From the NCBI GenBank assembly GCA_016124935.1, contig WGMS01000016.1, forward strand, positions 1-46,430: a stretch of DNA of 46,430 nt, written 5' to 3'. The notes under the pieces are model-generated. The model did not search any database. It worked only from the letters and a program-made list of their open reading frames with translations, and was not told the origin of the DNA. Below, piece by piece: positions 10,456 through 19,751 of the stretch. The DNA comes from a bacterium. GTDB taxonomy: Bacteria; Cyanobacteriota; Vampirovibrionia; Obscuribacterales; Obscuribacteraceae. The translations under genes and the position numbers were made by a program. Every line of letters starts with the position of its first letter. The stretch's first letter is position 1.

Positions 10456-10494
10456 TGTATCGACAGATTATCGACCAGAACATTAGTCGATACA
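10456..10494. promoter_or_regulatory. Inverted repeat in divergent promoter region, probable operator
   Basis: TGTATCGAC (10456-10464) and GTCGATACA (10486-10494) form a perfect 9-bp inverted repeat, with a further ATCGAC half-site between them. It lies between the sigma-factor operon (minus strand) and the hydrolase gene (plus strand). The minus strand also reads TGTCGA here, but no CGA element follows at the ECF42 spacing. It could bind a dimeric regulator of either gene. Confidence 0.45.
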
Positions 10495-10542
10495 CTTAGT
10501 AAATTGAATGTTTCTACTTGCTGTATACTCTACAAAGAAGCC

Positions 10543-11382
10543 ATGCAATTCGAACAAATCAGCACAAATGGCGTTGGCCTGCATACAGCACTGGCCGGTC
10601 CTGAAGACGGACCGCTGGTGATACTATTGCATGGTTTTCCCGAAGCCTGGTTCTGCTGGCGCCACCAGATAGAGTATCTAGCCGAACAGGGCTATAGAGT
10701 GGCGGTTCCGGATCAAAGGGGCTATAACCTCAGCGATAAGCCGGAAGGAATAGAATCATATAAACTCTCCATCCTGGCACAGGACATTCTGGGGCTAGCC
10801 GATGCTCTGGGTCATGAACAATTTTATCTGGCTGGTCACGACTGGGGGGCAGCGGTGGCATGGTACCTGGGCATAGAGCATGCCCAGAGATTGAAAGCGC
10901 TCTCAATTTTGAATGTGCCCCATCCCCAGATTTTTCGCCAGCATCTAAAATCCAGCTTCAAGCAAAGAATGAGGAGCTGGTATATCCTCTTCTTTCAACT
11001 GCCGGTGGTGCCTGAAGTACTTTTCAAAGCCTTCAACAGCAAAATAGTTTTGCAGAATATGCAGCATCTCGACGATGCAGAAAAAGAGCAGTATCTTGCA
11101 GCCTGGTCGGATCCAAAGGCGATAACCGGCATGCTCAACTGGTATCGAGCCATAGTAAGACATCCGCCAAGCCTGCCTGAACCAGCCACTGTGAATGTAC
11201 CCACCCTGGTTATCTGGGGCAAGCAAGACAGATATCTGAGTATCAAAATGGCCCAGCCATCCGCCGATATGTGCAAAGAAGGAAGACTGGTCATTCTAGA
11301 TAGCGCCACCCACTGGGTTACCCAGGACGAGCCCGAGAAAGTCGGGGAGTTGTTATCAGAACACTTCACGAAGTATCTATGA
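10543..11382 (+). CDS. Alpha/beta hydrolase, epoxide-hydrolase-like
   Basis: 279-aa alpha/beta hydrolase from the ATG at 10543. An upstream in-frame TTG at 10504 would add 13 residues without family similarity. The oxyanion-hole motif HGFPE (30-34), the nucleophile elbow GHDWG with Asp100, the acid Asp229 (WGKQDRY) and His257 (THWVTQDEP) form the expected triad. Asp rather than Ser as nucleophile, with a candidate epoxide-polarising tyrosine in the cap (Tyr147, RSWYILFFQLP), points to soluble epoxide hydrolases; haloalkane dehalogenases are the main alternative. It is convergent with an ArsR-DUF2087 regulator 16 bp away and divergent from the sigma-factor operon. The substrate is unknown. Confidence 0.9.
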   Translation: MQFEQISTNGVGLHTALAGPEDGPLVILLHGFPEAWFCWRHQIEYLAEQGYRVAVPDQRGYNLSDKPEGIESYKLSILAQDILGLADALGHEQFYLAGHDWGAAVAWYLGIEHAQRLKALSILNVPHPQIFRQHLKSSFKQRMRSWYILFFQLPVVPEVLFKAFNSKIVLQNMQHLDDAEKEQYLAAWSDPKAITGMLNWYRAIVRHPPSLPEPATVNVPTLVIWGKQDRYLSIKMAQPSADMCKEGRLVILDSATHWVTQDEPEKVGELLSEHFTKYL

Positions 11383-11398
11383 TACTGCTTGTGTTGCT

Positions 11399-11962
11399 TC
11401 ACTTCACCCGCCAGTATTCTCCGGCTTTACGCTTCATCAAAGAGGCCCCGACCAGCTCTCGACGAAGCGTGGCAAAATCTTCGTGATAGCGCCCGATTAT
11501 CTGATTGACCTCTTTTTCCGAATACTTTTGCTTGCGGTCGAACTGCTCGGCAAGAAATCGAAGAATCACTTCTCGTTTCTTGCGGCTTGCCGGTATCACC
11601 TTTAGCCTGGAGTCTTCGAAGAAGTCGTTCATGACTTTCTTCTCCCAGGCTTCAGAATCCACCAGGTCGTCTGCGCTCAGCTTCTCGACAGACAGAATCT
11701 GCTTAGATAAAGTACGCAGAGACTCGACGTTCAATCTATATATATGGGTATTACCCTCGGTGCTCATATGCACCAGACCGGTTTTCTTTAGTCTGGAGAG
11801 ATGATGCGAAACTGTCGGCGCACGCAACTCGAGCAAACTGGCAAGCTCCTCTACACTGCGATCTCCGGAAGCCAGAATACCGACAATTTTAAGCCTGCTC
11901 TCGTCGGAAAGCGCCTTAAAAAAAGAAAGCATATTACTCAAATCTCTCTCTAACCTGGTCAT
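11399..11962 (-). CDS. ArsR-family transcriptional regulator with DUF2087 C-terminal domain
   Basis: 187-aa protein. The N-terminal winged helix (about residues 5-85) has the ArsR pattern FKALSDESRLKIVGILASGDRSVEELASLLELRAPTVSHHLSRLKKTGLV. No cysteine metal site is seen in the recognition region. The C-terminal sixty residues are a DUF2087 domain (RKKREVILRFLAEQF and EVNQIIGRYHEDFATLRRELV), often found alone or fused to regulators. An in-frame GTG at 11971 is an alternative start. Upstream is a perfect 12-bp palindrome, a likely autoregulatory operator. It is convergent with the epoxide-hydrolase-like gene. The inducer cannot be predicted. Confidence 0.9.
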   Translation of the reverse strand: MTRLERDLSNMLSFFKALSDESRLKIVGILASGDRSVEELASLLELRAPTVSHHLSRLKKTGLVHMSTEGNTHIYRLNVESLRTLSKQILSVEKLSADDLVDSEAWEKKVMNDFFEDSRLKVIPASRKKREVILRFLAEQFDRKQKYSEKEVNQIIGRYHEDFATLRRELVGASLMKRKAGEYWRVK

Positions 11963-11989
11963 CGTTATCACCCGCCTTTCGCTATTTAG

Positions 11990-12001
11990 ATAGATATCTA
12001 T
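11990..12001. promoter_or_regulatory. 12-bp perfect palindrome upstream of the ArsR-DUF2087 gene
   Basis: ATAGATATCTAT is a perfect palindrome 28 bp before the regulator's start codon. It lies inside the AT-rich repeated stretch TTTAGATAGATATCTATTTA. Position and symmetry fit an ArsR-type autoregulatory operator. Confidence 0.45.
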
Positions 12002-12013
12002 TTAGACTATCAT

Positions 12014-12037
12014 CTATTTTGATATCTGTCAAAATAG
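12014..12037. repeat. AT-rich inverted repeat at a gene end
   Basis: CTATTTTGA (12014-12022) and TCAAAATAG (12029-12037) form a perfect 9-bp inverted repeat with a 6-base loop, covering the stop codon of the large TPR membrane protein. It could be a weak terminator or a second operator for the following ArsR-type gene. Confidence 0.4.
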
Positions 12038-14041
12038 CTTGGCGGCATTGCGTCCTGCTGCTGCCGCCTCCTCAGAACGCCCCAGGGCTTTGAGCACTCT
12101 TTGATAGGTCAGGTAAGCCCTCTTCATCTCCTCGTTAGATAAATAGCCTTCTTTACCCAGCTTCACCGCTTCTTCTATAGGAATGAGCGAGCTTTCTCCC
12201 CGCTCCAGTTCAAAAGTAAGACTGCCATAGGCAAGCAACTGTGCGGCATAGACCCGGGCTCTTATATCCGGACGACTGCCGGAGACACCGTTCTTGTCGA
12301 AGGCTGTCTTAGCCTGAAGCCATAGCTGCCTCGACAGCTTGACAGAGTCTCTCAATCGATTATCAAGTGCGCTTTTCTTAGATTCATCCTTCAACAATCG
12401 ACCTGCCACCATGGCAAAATCATCAGCCAGATCTGGTATCACCTCTTTTGGCATAGTCAATACTCTGTCTACATCAAGTGCCAGCCTCTCCAGGGCTTCT
12501 TGCTTATCACCATTCTCTAAAAGGGCATAGACAAGTTTATCGTTGGCTATCCAGTAAGCAAAAGTACGAGGATGACCGAATGCATCGACAGAAGCAAGAT
12601 ACTCTCGCAAAAATGCCCGCGCCCGTCTTTGCTTTAGTTTCGATGCGCTCTTCAAGAAGCTATCGGCGGCGGCGGTGAACACCGGTGTTCGATACCAGGT
12701 CTCATTAGGCATCGTAGACTGAATAACTTTTACCGATTCTTCATACTGCTTCGAGGCGGCAACGGCGTCTCCATCACTTTCATCGACCAGGGCGATAAGC
12801 TGGTGGATCTCGGCCAGAGTCTCTGGTTTCCATGACCCCCCCGCAGCAGAAGTCTCGCTATCTAATAAACCCTTCAACAGATGCCGTGCCCTGGAAGGAG
12901 AATGAAGCGGTCCTATATAGAGCCCTGTTAAAATACGCCGATCACGAGTACGCAGAGCGGCATCGCGATTTTCGACACTGAGGCGTCCCAGAACCTGTTC
13001 ATAAATTTCTGCCGCCGCTTCGGCATCACCACAGGTGGCATTAGCATCCGCCCGAATCGAGTCGTCTCCTTCATCCAGGGTGATATTCTTTTGCTTCAAA
13101 AGCCCATTGACTGCGGCAAGTTCGGTCTTAGCCTTGTCTATATTTCCTTCCGCCGCAGAGAGATAGGCGTCATAAACATCGACACGGACCCGGTTTAATT
13201 TCTGATCCAGTGCACCAGTTACATCAACATTTGCAAGCAAATGTCTTGCTCTCTCCAGAACCGCTCTGCTCTCTTCTATCAAGCCTGCCCTGGCGAAGCT
13301 GCCGGGACTACTCTTCTGCACCGCCACCAATTTCGCTCTCGTCAACAAAATTAATGGCTCCAACAATCGAACATTGTCACCACAATAGACCTGATCATAT
13401 CTAACCAGCAGTTTACTAAGCAGCTTTGAAGCTTCTTCTGTCTCTCCTTCATCGATAAAACCACCGGCACTACTTAGAATTCTCTCCTCAAGATCCGCCC
13501 ATTCCCCAGCGTTCATATTGTCCAGTGACTGAAGCAACATCCTGGTTTCAGCCGCGGTGGCATCCTGAACCGTCGCCGCATCCGCCTGGTCTTTATAGAG
13601 AATCTCCGCATTCTTCAAGCTTTCGGTCAGCTTCTTGAACTTACCGTCATCCTTCATGATAAAGGCTGCCAAAGTCTGTTTTTCGAGGGCGCTTCTGATC
13701 TGCTCGGAGTCCATCTCTTCGGTGGCACAGTTTAGAGCGCGACCAAACTCTTGATATGCGTCTTGATAGCGCTCGGTATTGAGGCGATGCAAGCCGTTCT
13801 GATTATGGGTTTCATAGGTGTCGTAAAAATGACTGAAGGCAAATACAGTGGCGGCGATCACAAGTATCCATATGAATACTTCCATGGGGGCGCGCCCGAG
13901 AATGCGCAGCTTTGTGAGCCCACGTGACGGTCTTTCACTATTCCTCGCCTCGGCCATAGACTGGTCTCTGATTTGCTCCGCCTGCCTTCTTCTCCAAAGA
14001 CGAATCATAGAGAACAGGACAGCAAACTTCAACCGCCACAA
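12029..14041 (-). CDS. Membrane-anchored TPR-repeat protein
   Basis: 670-aa protein. A basic N-terminus leads to one transmembrane helix (about residues 53-70, EVFIWILVIAATVFAFSHFY). About 600 mostly helical residues follow with degenerate TPR units, such as GLHRLNTERYQDAYQEFGRAL near the start and TYQRVLKALGRSEEAAAAGRNAAKLF at the end. No catalytic motif is seen, so a scaffold role outside the cytoplasm is inferred. The open frame starts at a TTG three bases after the stop of the HELAH gene, which suggests coupled translation; the ATG at residue 12 is an alternative. The pair forms an operon. Confidence 0.8.
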   Translation of the reverse strand: MWRLKFAVLFSMIRLWRRRQAEQIRDQSMAEARNSERPSRGLTKLRILGRAPMEVFIWILVIAATVFAFSHFYDTYETHNQNGLHRLNTERYQDAYQEFGRALNCATEEMDSEQIRSALEKQTLAAFIMKDDGKFKKLTESLKNAEILYKDQADAATVQDATAAETRMLLQSLDNMNAGEWADLEERILSSAGGFIDEGETEEASKLLSKLLVRYDQVYCGDNVRLLEPLILLTRAKLVAVQKSSPGSFARAGLIEESRAVLERARHLLANVDVTGALDQKLNRVRVDVYDAYLSAAEGNIDKAKTELAAVNGLLKQKNITLDEGDDSIRADANATCGDAEAAAEIYEQVLGRLSVENRDAALRTRDRRILTGLYIGPLHSPSRARHLLKGLLDSETSAAGGSWKPETLAEIHQLIALVDESDGDAVAASKQYEESVKVIQSTMPNETWYRTPVFTAAADSFLKSASKLKQRRARAFLREYLASVDAFGHPRTFAYWIANDKLVYALLENGDKQEALERLALDVDRVLTMPKEVIPDLADDFAMVAGRLLKDESKKSALDNRLRDSVKLSRQLWLQAKTAFDKNGVSGSRPDIRARVYAAQLLAYGSLTFELERGESSLIPIEEAVKLGKEGYLSNEEMKRAYLTYQRVLKALGRSEEAAAAGRNAAKLF

Positions 14042-14044
14042 AAC

Positions 14045-15223
14045 TCAGCGCCGACGATCTCTTGTCGCCGCCTTGGCAGCTTCTTCTTGATCACGCAAAG
14101 CTTTGAGATTAGCATCATTATTCGGTACAAGCTGTCCTGCATAAGAGCGTATGAATTTGCCTTTGCCGAAGGTCTGATCAATCTCTCTTTGATCAAATCC
14201 TTTTATAAGGTTATAGAGCTTCGGATTCTTCTCCATCAGATGGCTGCGGTGACCATCACCGAGCCTCAACATGGTAGCCGCTTCCGCCAGCATCTCATGC
14301 GGTCCTTCAAAATAGTCGGTGGCTGGTTTTTCTTTAGCCAAACGCTCGACTCTCTCCATGTCGACTTTTGCCGTGACCCGACCGTCTTTGTTTATTCTCT
14401 CCCACTTGCCGATGCTACCATCAGCCGGCGGGGCATAGCCTCTACCATCCTTACCCTTGAGCATCCAGTTTCCCGGTCCGGGCTTTTGACCTGGTATAGT
14501 TTCCCAGCCTAGTTTTCGATAGAAATCCGCTTGCTCTGCGGGATTCTTGAAGACTTTCTCTTCGCTGTTGTGAGCCAGTTCATGGATGATCAGGCTCTCT
14601 ATACTGCGATGGTTGCGATGGTCGCTATGACCCGGGTCTTTTCTATCTTTTTCTGTAATCGGCGCTCTATCGGTAGCGCCAGGATCTACAACCACAGCCG
14701 GTCGACCATTCACGTCAGGATGATATGCGGCGGCGCCGTCGCTGCCAGGCGCATAGGGTTGATCTTTGAGAAAGTAGAAAGTAAGCGGCTTGCCATCGGC
14801 ACCTTTATGAGAGGGGCTCGCCTTGGAAAGTGCCGCTTCGACACCTTTGAGCTCTTGCATATTAGGATCTCTTATGGCAAGCTCTTTGCCTCCGGGCCGA
14901 CCATCGGCGGTAAACTGCCGCGGTCCCGGCTGGCCCGGTCGGGCAAAGTGAACCCCATACTTAGCTTCCAGCTCTCTTATCTTGCCCGGCACCGTATCGG
15001 CGTCCCCGGGTTTGGCTTGCGCCCCGACATCGCCGCCGTCTTTGACGCTGCCCCGGTCCGCCAGCTTGTGCCCGGCGCCGGTACGGGGACCGAAGATAGA
15101 GCCAAGCTCCTCTCGAAATCTATCCGCTACCTGGACAGAAAGACCGTTGTCCACACCCGTATCCTTAACGCGGTCGCGCACGGCGACCTGGTCGCGTGGC
15201 GACCCGGCACTTGCGATTGACAT
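14045..15223 (-). CDS. HELAH zinc-metallopeptidase-like protein
   Basis: 392-aa protein with no obvious signal peptide. The first 120 residues are Gly/Asp-rich and low in complexity. The active-site-like motif ESLIIHELAHNSEEKVF places the HExxH zinc ligands at His214 and His218 with the general base Glu215. A downstream GPHEMLAEAATML segment (about 308-318) offers glutamates (310 or 314) as third ligand, as in gluzincins related to anthrax lethal factor-type peptidases. AGGAAA lies about nine bases before the ATG. It is followed after three bases by the TPR membrane protein. Secretion by a non-Sec route or cytoplasmic action are both possible. Peptidase activity is inference from motifs. Confidence 0.8.
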   Translation of the reverse strand: MSIASAGSPRDQVAVRDRVKDTGVDNGLSVQVADRFREELGSIFGPRTGAGHKLADRGSVKDGGDVGAQAKPGDADTVPGKIRELEAKYGVHFARPGQPGPRQFTADGRPGGKELAIRDPNMQELKGVEAALSKASPSHKGADGKPLTFYFLKDQPYAPGSDGAAAYHPDVNGRPAVVVDPGATDRAPITEKDRKDPGHSDHRNHRSIESLIIHELAHNSEEKVFKNPAEQADFYRKLGWETIPGQKPGPGNWMLKGKDGRGYAPPADGSIGKWERINKDGRVTAKVDMERVERLAKEKPATDYFEGPHEMLAEAATMLRLGDGHRSHLMEKNPKLYNLIKGFDQREIDQTFGKGKFIRSYAGQLVPNNDANLKALRDQEEAAKAATRDRRR

Positions 15224-15415
15224 AATTCTGACTTTCCTGGTAATGGGGGTATCGTAAGGATAATCGCCATTGTTGACATGAATTTGACAGAGTTGTCTGG
15301 GAACCGGAAAGACATCATCCCGGGCCTCAGCCTTTGGATGGAGGACCGCTTAAGTAGGACGGCTATAAAATCTATATCAAGGGTATAGACGGCATTCTTT
15401 ATAGAGGTCGCGGCA

Positions 15416-16897
15416 ATGAGAAAAAGACCTGTTTCCCAGGTAAAAACAGCCTCTGGCTGTCTCATTCTGTTATTGACTCTGTTACCGGCGACCAATCTAT
15501 CTGCATCGCAGCCTGCCCTGGCGCAGGATTCTCTCGCCATAGCCGCCGACCATTTTCAAAAGGGAGACATCAATGCCGCAGAGCAAGCCTACACTAGAGC
15601 GATAGCCAACCTACCGGATAATGCGTATGCCTATAACAGAAGAGCCTACTGTCGCTACCGCCTGGGTAGACTGGACAGCTCCTTAGAAGACTATGCCGTC
15701 TCTCTGAAACTGGATCCAAAAAACGCCGACAGCTACTTTGGTAGTTGCATGTGCCACTTCTTGCAAAAGAAATACTCGCAAGCATGCACCGATATTTCTA
15801 AAGCCGTCGAGCTAAAACCGCAAGAGAGCCTATACTGGTTCTCCAGAGCAATGGTTTTGATGAAGCTTGGTATCAGCAACCTGGCCATAGAAGACTTTCT
15901 GAACGCTCTCAATCGAGAGAGCGAGCCCGGCAAACAAGCCGGTTATCTGGACAGTTCTCTAAAGCTTTTGGATGAAAAGGATGCAAGACTGCTTCGAGCA
16001 GCGGGTTATCTTGCCCAGGAGAACCCGGATAAAGCCATAGAAGAAGCGGACAGAGTACTGAAAATATCCTCCTGGTCGGTGGACGCCTACAGAATAGAAG
16101 CGGAAGCCTGGAAGATGAAAGGCGACCAGAGTAAATATGAAACCAACCGGACCCTGGCAGCGATTCTTGGTCCGATGCCGGCAAAACAGAGATCGACCCC
16201 GGTCCCCGAGTCTATCACCAGAGCAGAAAAGTCCGCACTGTCTGCGGTGCTCAAAGATCCGATCAACAAAAAATTGCTGGCGGCTCTGGCCGCGGCAAGA
16301 CATGACCGTGCCTTTGCAATTCTAACCAGCGAGAGCAAAGTATCTAGATCTGCGCAGCTGGAAGAAGCCACGGCATGCGCGTTGTCCGCCACCGAACTGG
16401 CCCCGGAAGACGCCGGACACTGGTATCTCGCCGGTTTGCTCTTTCAAGAGCTGAGCGGCACGCATCGGCGCGCTTCTATTATGGCAGAAGAGATGTTTGA
16501 AAAGTCGGTAGAGAATAATCCCGACTACGCGCCGGCCTGGCTGGAGTTGGGCTTGCTCTTAGCCGGTCAAAATCGGGGGATAGAGGCATCGGTAGCCCTG
16601 GAGAAGGCACTTGCTCTAGACCCCGGGGGCACCGCCAGATACGCGGTCGGTCCCCTGGTTGCTATGTATGCCCTGACCGATGAAGGTCACCGTGGACAGC
16701 TCTTCTTTGAAGAACAATATGAAAAGAATCCGGAAGTACCTGCTTTAGGCATCGGACAATCTCTGATGCTAAATTTGCAAGGCGAGCGCAAGAAAGCCCT
16801 TGCTCTTGCAAAAGACCTGATCTTGCTGGAGAAGCCCGGATCCGATGAGCACAAGTACCTATCAAACCTAATTAAAGAATGGCAGGGTACGCTATGA
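15416..16897 (+). CDS. Secreted TPR protein
   Basis: 493-aa protein with a signal peptide (core about residues 13-30, cleavage near PALAQ). TPR arrays follow: an N-terminal block (about 38-165, for example NAYAYNRRAYCRYRLGRLDSSLEDYAVSLKL) and a C-terminal block (about 330-490). AGAGG lies eight bases before the ATG. The next gene's ATG overlaps this stop codon (ATGA), so the two secreted proteins are probably made together in fixed ratio. No enzymatic motif is seen. Its neighbours suggest an envelope-associated assembly, but the role is unknown. Confidence 0.85.
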   Translation: MRKRPVSQVKTASGCLILLLTLLPATNLSASQPALAQDSLAIAADHFQKGDINAAEQAYTRAIANLPDNAYAYNRRAYCRYRLGRLDSSLEDYAVSLKLDPKNADSYFGSCMCHFLQKKYSQACTDISKAVELKPQESLYWFSRAMVLMKLGISNLAIEDFLNALNRESEPGKQAGYLDSSLKLLDEKDARLLRAAGYLAQENPDKAIEEADRVLKISSWSVDAYRIEAEAWKMKGDQSKYETNRTLAAILGPMPAKQRSTPVPESITRAEKSALSAVLKDPINKKLLAALAAARHDRAFAILTSESKVSRSAQLEEATACALSATELAPEDAGHWYLAGLLFQELSGTHRRASIMAEEMFEKSVENNPDYAPAWLELGLLLAGQNRGIEASVALEKALALDPGGTARYAVGPLVAMYALTDEGHRGQLFFEEQYEKNPEVPALGIGQSLMLNLQGERKKALALAKDLILLEKPGSDEHKYLSNLIKEWQGTL

Positions 16898-19584
16898 AAT
16901 TCAAAAACTCTCTCTTTACGTTTCCAGTCATAGTTACATTCATAGTTACCGCCGCAATAGCAGTTTCTTCCTCTCTGCCGGTGCACTCTGCCGAAGAAGA
17001 CAACGTAAGAGTAAGCGGAGCAGCCGCTACCAGCGGTGCGGCACTAAACAGCCTTCAGTCCATAGACGCGGCGCGCAGGGCACAAGAACAAGCCTTCCTA
17101 AAAAGAAAAGCCGCCCTGGAAAAAATGCCGCCTGGCCAGAGTCGTGACGCACTTATGCGCCAGGAGATATTAAAACACCAGGCAGAACTGAAGCGCCTCT
17201 CTATGACCAGGGCAGAATTGAGAGGTAAGAACATCGAAGGTCTAAAAAAAGAATGGCGAAAAATCGACTCTGACTGGAAAGTAGAATGCACCAGGCATGA
17301 TGCCAGGGTAAAGCAACTAGAAAAAATGCCCGCCGGCGCCCAGAAAGATGCAGCCATCGCCGCTGAAAAGGCAAATCATCTGAACCGCAGCAAAAATTTG
17401 GCAGTCAAAAGAAACGCCGTCCACGAAGGAGTCCTGAAGCAAGCCAACGTAGACGCCCTAGGCGGCACAGCCACCACTAGCGCTACTGTAAAGCAAACCG
17501 CAGGCACTCGCATAAATAGCCCGAATCACCGTGGAATAAACGGCGATTTCGACGCCGGTGGAGGATTTAGAACCACAGAAAAAGTCGAAAAAATATTGCA
17601 AGAGATGGGTGTCAAAGGACCGGGCGGCAAACCGGTAAAAATGAAAGCAGGCGTGCTGGAGACTGCGCCCGAGTTTGGCATGACAGTAAACGCAAAACCG
17701 GGGGCGGACGCTGTGGGCAGCGCCGGGCATCAAGCTCAGACAAAAATGAGCGCCTCGCACAAAGAGACTTACATATCCGAAACCGGCGGCGTAAGCTCCA
17801 AACCCCTCAAAGATCACCTAGCTACCCTCGACCATTCCAAAAAAGCGATGTCGGGCATGAAAGAAAACCCGGGCTCTCTTGTGGGCGGTTCTCCAAAAGG
17901 TCAGGAGCTTGCCAAAGGGACTATCAAAGCAGCCGCTCAAGCCGACCTGCCACCGGAAACGGTGACAAAGATAGCAAAACAGAGAGGTCTGAAAGATCCC
18001 GAATCTGTCCTCGATAAACTGGCAGAGATAAAAGCGGGGCGCGCCCAGATAAAGGACGCCGACGAAGCGGCCAAACTACAAAAGATTGCCGAGGATGTCT
18101 TGAACGCCTCCCAGGCAAAAACCAAAGCAAAAGCCGACGCCTATGCAAATAACACCAAGACAAAGATAGGCGAGCTGGAAGCCGCCGGTCAAAGCGCCAA
18201 GGCCGGCAAACTTAGAAAAGAACTGACAGATTTCAAAATAAAATCGCAAGCGGCAAGCGAAGCTCTAGCTGGTGCGGAAACTTCCGTCGCCGGCAACACC
18301 AGGGTAAGCGGCGTCAACCAGAACGAACCAAAACCAGCTACAAAAGGCTCGATGATGAAAGCGGCAGGATGGATGCTGGGAGCCTATGGTATTTACGAAG
18401 GCTACAATACAGCCTGGGCAGAGATGCAAGCCAAAAAAGAAGCGGACCCCACAGGTCAAACGAGCTGGGGAAAAGAGAAGGCAGAGCTGGCGGCAAAAAC
18501 ACTCTGGCATGGTCTGGGATTTGGCGCCGCCTCTGAATTCGGCTCAAAAGCCGGCAAAGAAGCCTACGAACAATACAAAAAAGACATAGCCGACGGCAAG
18601 ATCTCTGCCGATTCCTGGATACCTTACCTGGGCATGAAAAGCAAAGCGGTAATAGGTGGTCTGGCCGGCGCGGTAAAAGGCATCACCTATGATGCTGCCT
18701 GGCAAAGCGGCACCAGCCTTGGTGAAGCGTCCAAGGAAGGCGTCGGACTGGGTAAAGACGTCATGGACTGGATAAAAGGCAGCAGAGCCGAAGGTGCCAC
18801 CAATGATGAGAGATCGAAGTTAATCTATGAAAAACTCAAAGAGAAAGGTGCCTCTGACGTTGGTGCCAAGCGAGCTGCCGACGCCGTCAAACGTGGCGAC
18901 TATTCCGAAGCAAAGAGACTGAATGGAATTCTCGAAGCAAAACGAAAAGAGGCAGAGGAAGCGCAAGAACCTCATCCCAGACCCAAAACATGGCTGGAGC
19001 GCAAACGCTGGAAAGAGAAGAAGCTGGAAAGAGAAAAACTGAAACAAGCAGAAGTAGCTAAGACTCCCAAGAAAGAGGAAGAAGAGACCGACGAAGACAA
19101 AAAACGGAGAGAAACAGTAATCTCGGTCCTTAAGGCTAGAGGGCTGCCTAGCAATGATTCACTAATCGACCACCTCTCTAGAATTCTAGAGAAGGACGGC
19201 ATGGAAGGGCTGGAGTCGTCGCTGAAAGAAGTGGCGGCGATGCAAGGACAGTTCAAAGGCAGTCTCGGCGGGGTCGGGAAACTGGTTCTGATAGTGCGCG
19301 GGCAAACGGTGAGCGGCACCTGGGTCGATAGCGTTCAATCCGGGGAGTACACCTCTACTGTGCGCGGTCAAATCACCGGCATGGTCGACATCCTTTCTGC
19401 CAAAATCTCCATGACCATGAAAAGATCCGCCACCGTCACCGGAGGCGATCCCAAATACGCAAAATTCATGCCACCGCCGAAAGTCTACACAGAAAGAATG
19501 ACAGGCAGCTTCACCGGCAAAGGTTACGCTGGAAAGGTATATTCGTCGAACGGCAAAACCGGTCCATGGAGCGCATCTCGCTAG
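16894..19584 (+). CDS. Large secreted Lys/Ala-rich protein with coiled coils and a beta-rich C-terminus
   Basis: 896-aa protein beginning at the ATG at 16894, which overlaps the preceding stop codon. A signal peptide (FPVIVTFIVTAAIAVSS, cleavage near HSAEE) is followed by charged helical, probably coiled-coil sequence (about 45-200). A long Lys/Ala/Gly-rich region follows, with a small hydrophobic glycine-rich segment (WMLGAYGIYEGYNTAWAEM) in the middle. A very charged helix (about 680-750) comes next. The last hundred residues look like a beta barrel (LVLIVRGQTVSGTWVDS, MTGSFTGKGYAGKVY). I do not recognise a family. The sequence codes throughout in one frame, so it is a real gene. A surface or matrix role is inference. 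Confidence 0.75.
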   Translation: MKFKNSLFTFPVIVTFIVTAAIAVSSSLPVHSAEEDNVRVSGAAATSGAALNSLQSIDAARRAQEQAFLKRKAALEKMPPGQSRDALMRQEILKHQAELKRLSMTRAELRGKNIEGLKKEWRKIDSDWKVECTRHDARVKQLEKMPAGAQKDAAIAAEKANHLNRSKNLAVKRNAVHEGVLKQANVDALGGTATTSATVKQTAGTRINSPNHRGINGDFDAGGGFRTTEKVEKILQEMGVKGPGGKPVKMKAGVLETAPEFGMTVNAKPGADAVGSAGHQAQTKMSASHKETYISETGGVSSKPLKDHLATLDHSKKAMSGMKENPGSLVGGSPKGQELAKGTIKAAAQADLPPETVTKIAKQRGLKDPESVLDKLAEIKAGRAQIKDADEAAKLQKIAEDVLNASQAKTKAKADAYANNTKTKIGELEAAGQSAKAGKLRKELTDFKIKSQAASEALAGAETSVAGNTRVSGVNQNEPKPATKGSMMKAAGWMLGAYGIYEGYNTAWAEMQAKKEADPTGQTSWGKEKAELAAKTLWHGLGFGAASEFGSKAGKEAYEQYKKDIADGKISADSWIPYLGMKSKAVIGGLAGAVKGITYDAAWQSGTSLGEASKEGVGLGKDVMDWIKGSRAEGATNDERSKLIYEKLKEKGASDVGAKRAADAVKRGDYSEAKRLNGILEAKRKEAEEAQEPHPRPKTWLERKRWKEKKLEREKLKQAEVAKTPKKEEEETDEDKKRRETVISVLKARGLPSNDSLIDHLSRILEKDGMEGLESSLKEVAAMQGQFKGSLGGVGKLVLIVRGQTVSGTWVDSVQSGEYTSTVRGQITGMVDILSAKISMTMKRSATVTGGDPKYAKFMPPPKVYTERMTGSFTGKGYAGKVYSSNGKTGPWSASR

Positions 19585-19751
19585 ATATTTCGAGAACGGA
19601 ACTGCACTCAGGACAGACATATACAGACAATTACATATAGATTGGGTATTTCTGACCGGACTGCTCAATGGCTCCAGCTCACTAACTTCTTATATGCTCC
19701 TTCAGCCCCCTGTGTCACACACCTGCCACACCCAGATGAAACCATGTATCT

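Noticed and set aside
11399..11962. Arsenic or metal-sensing role for the ArsR-type regulator
   Set aside because: No metal-binding cysteine pair is present and no metal resistance genes are nearby, so only the fold is named.
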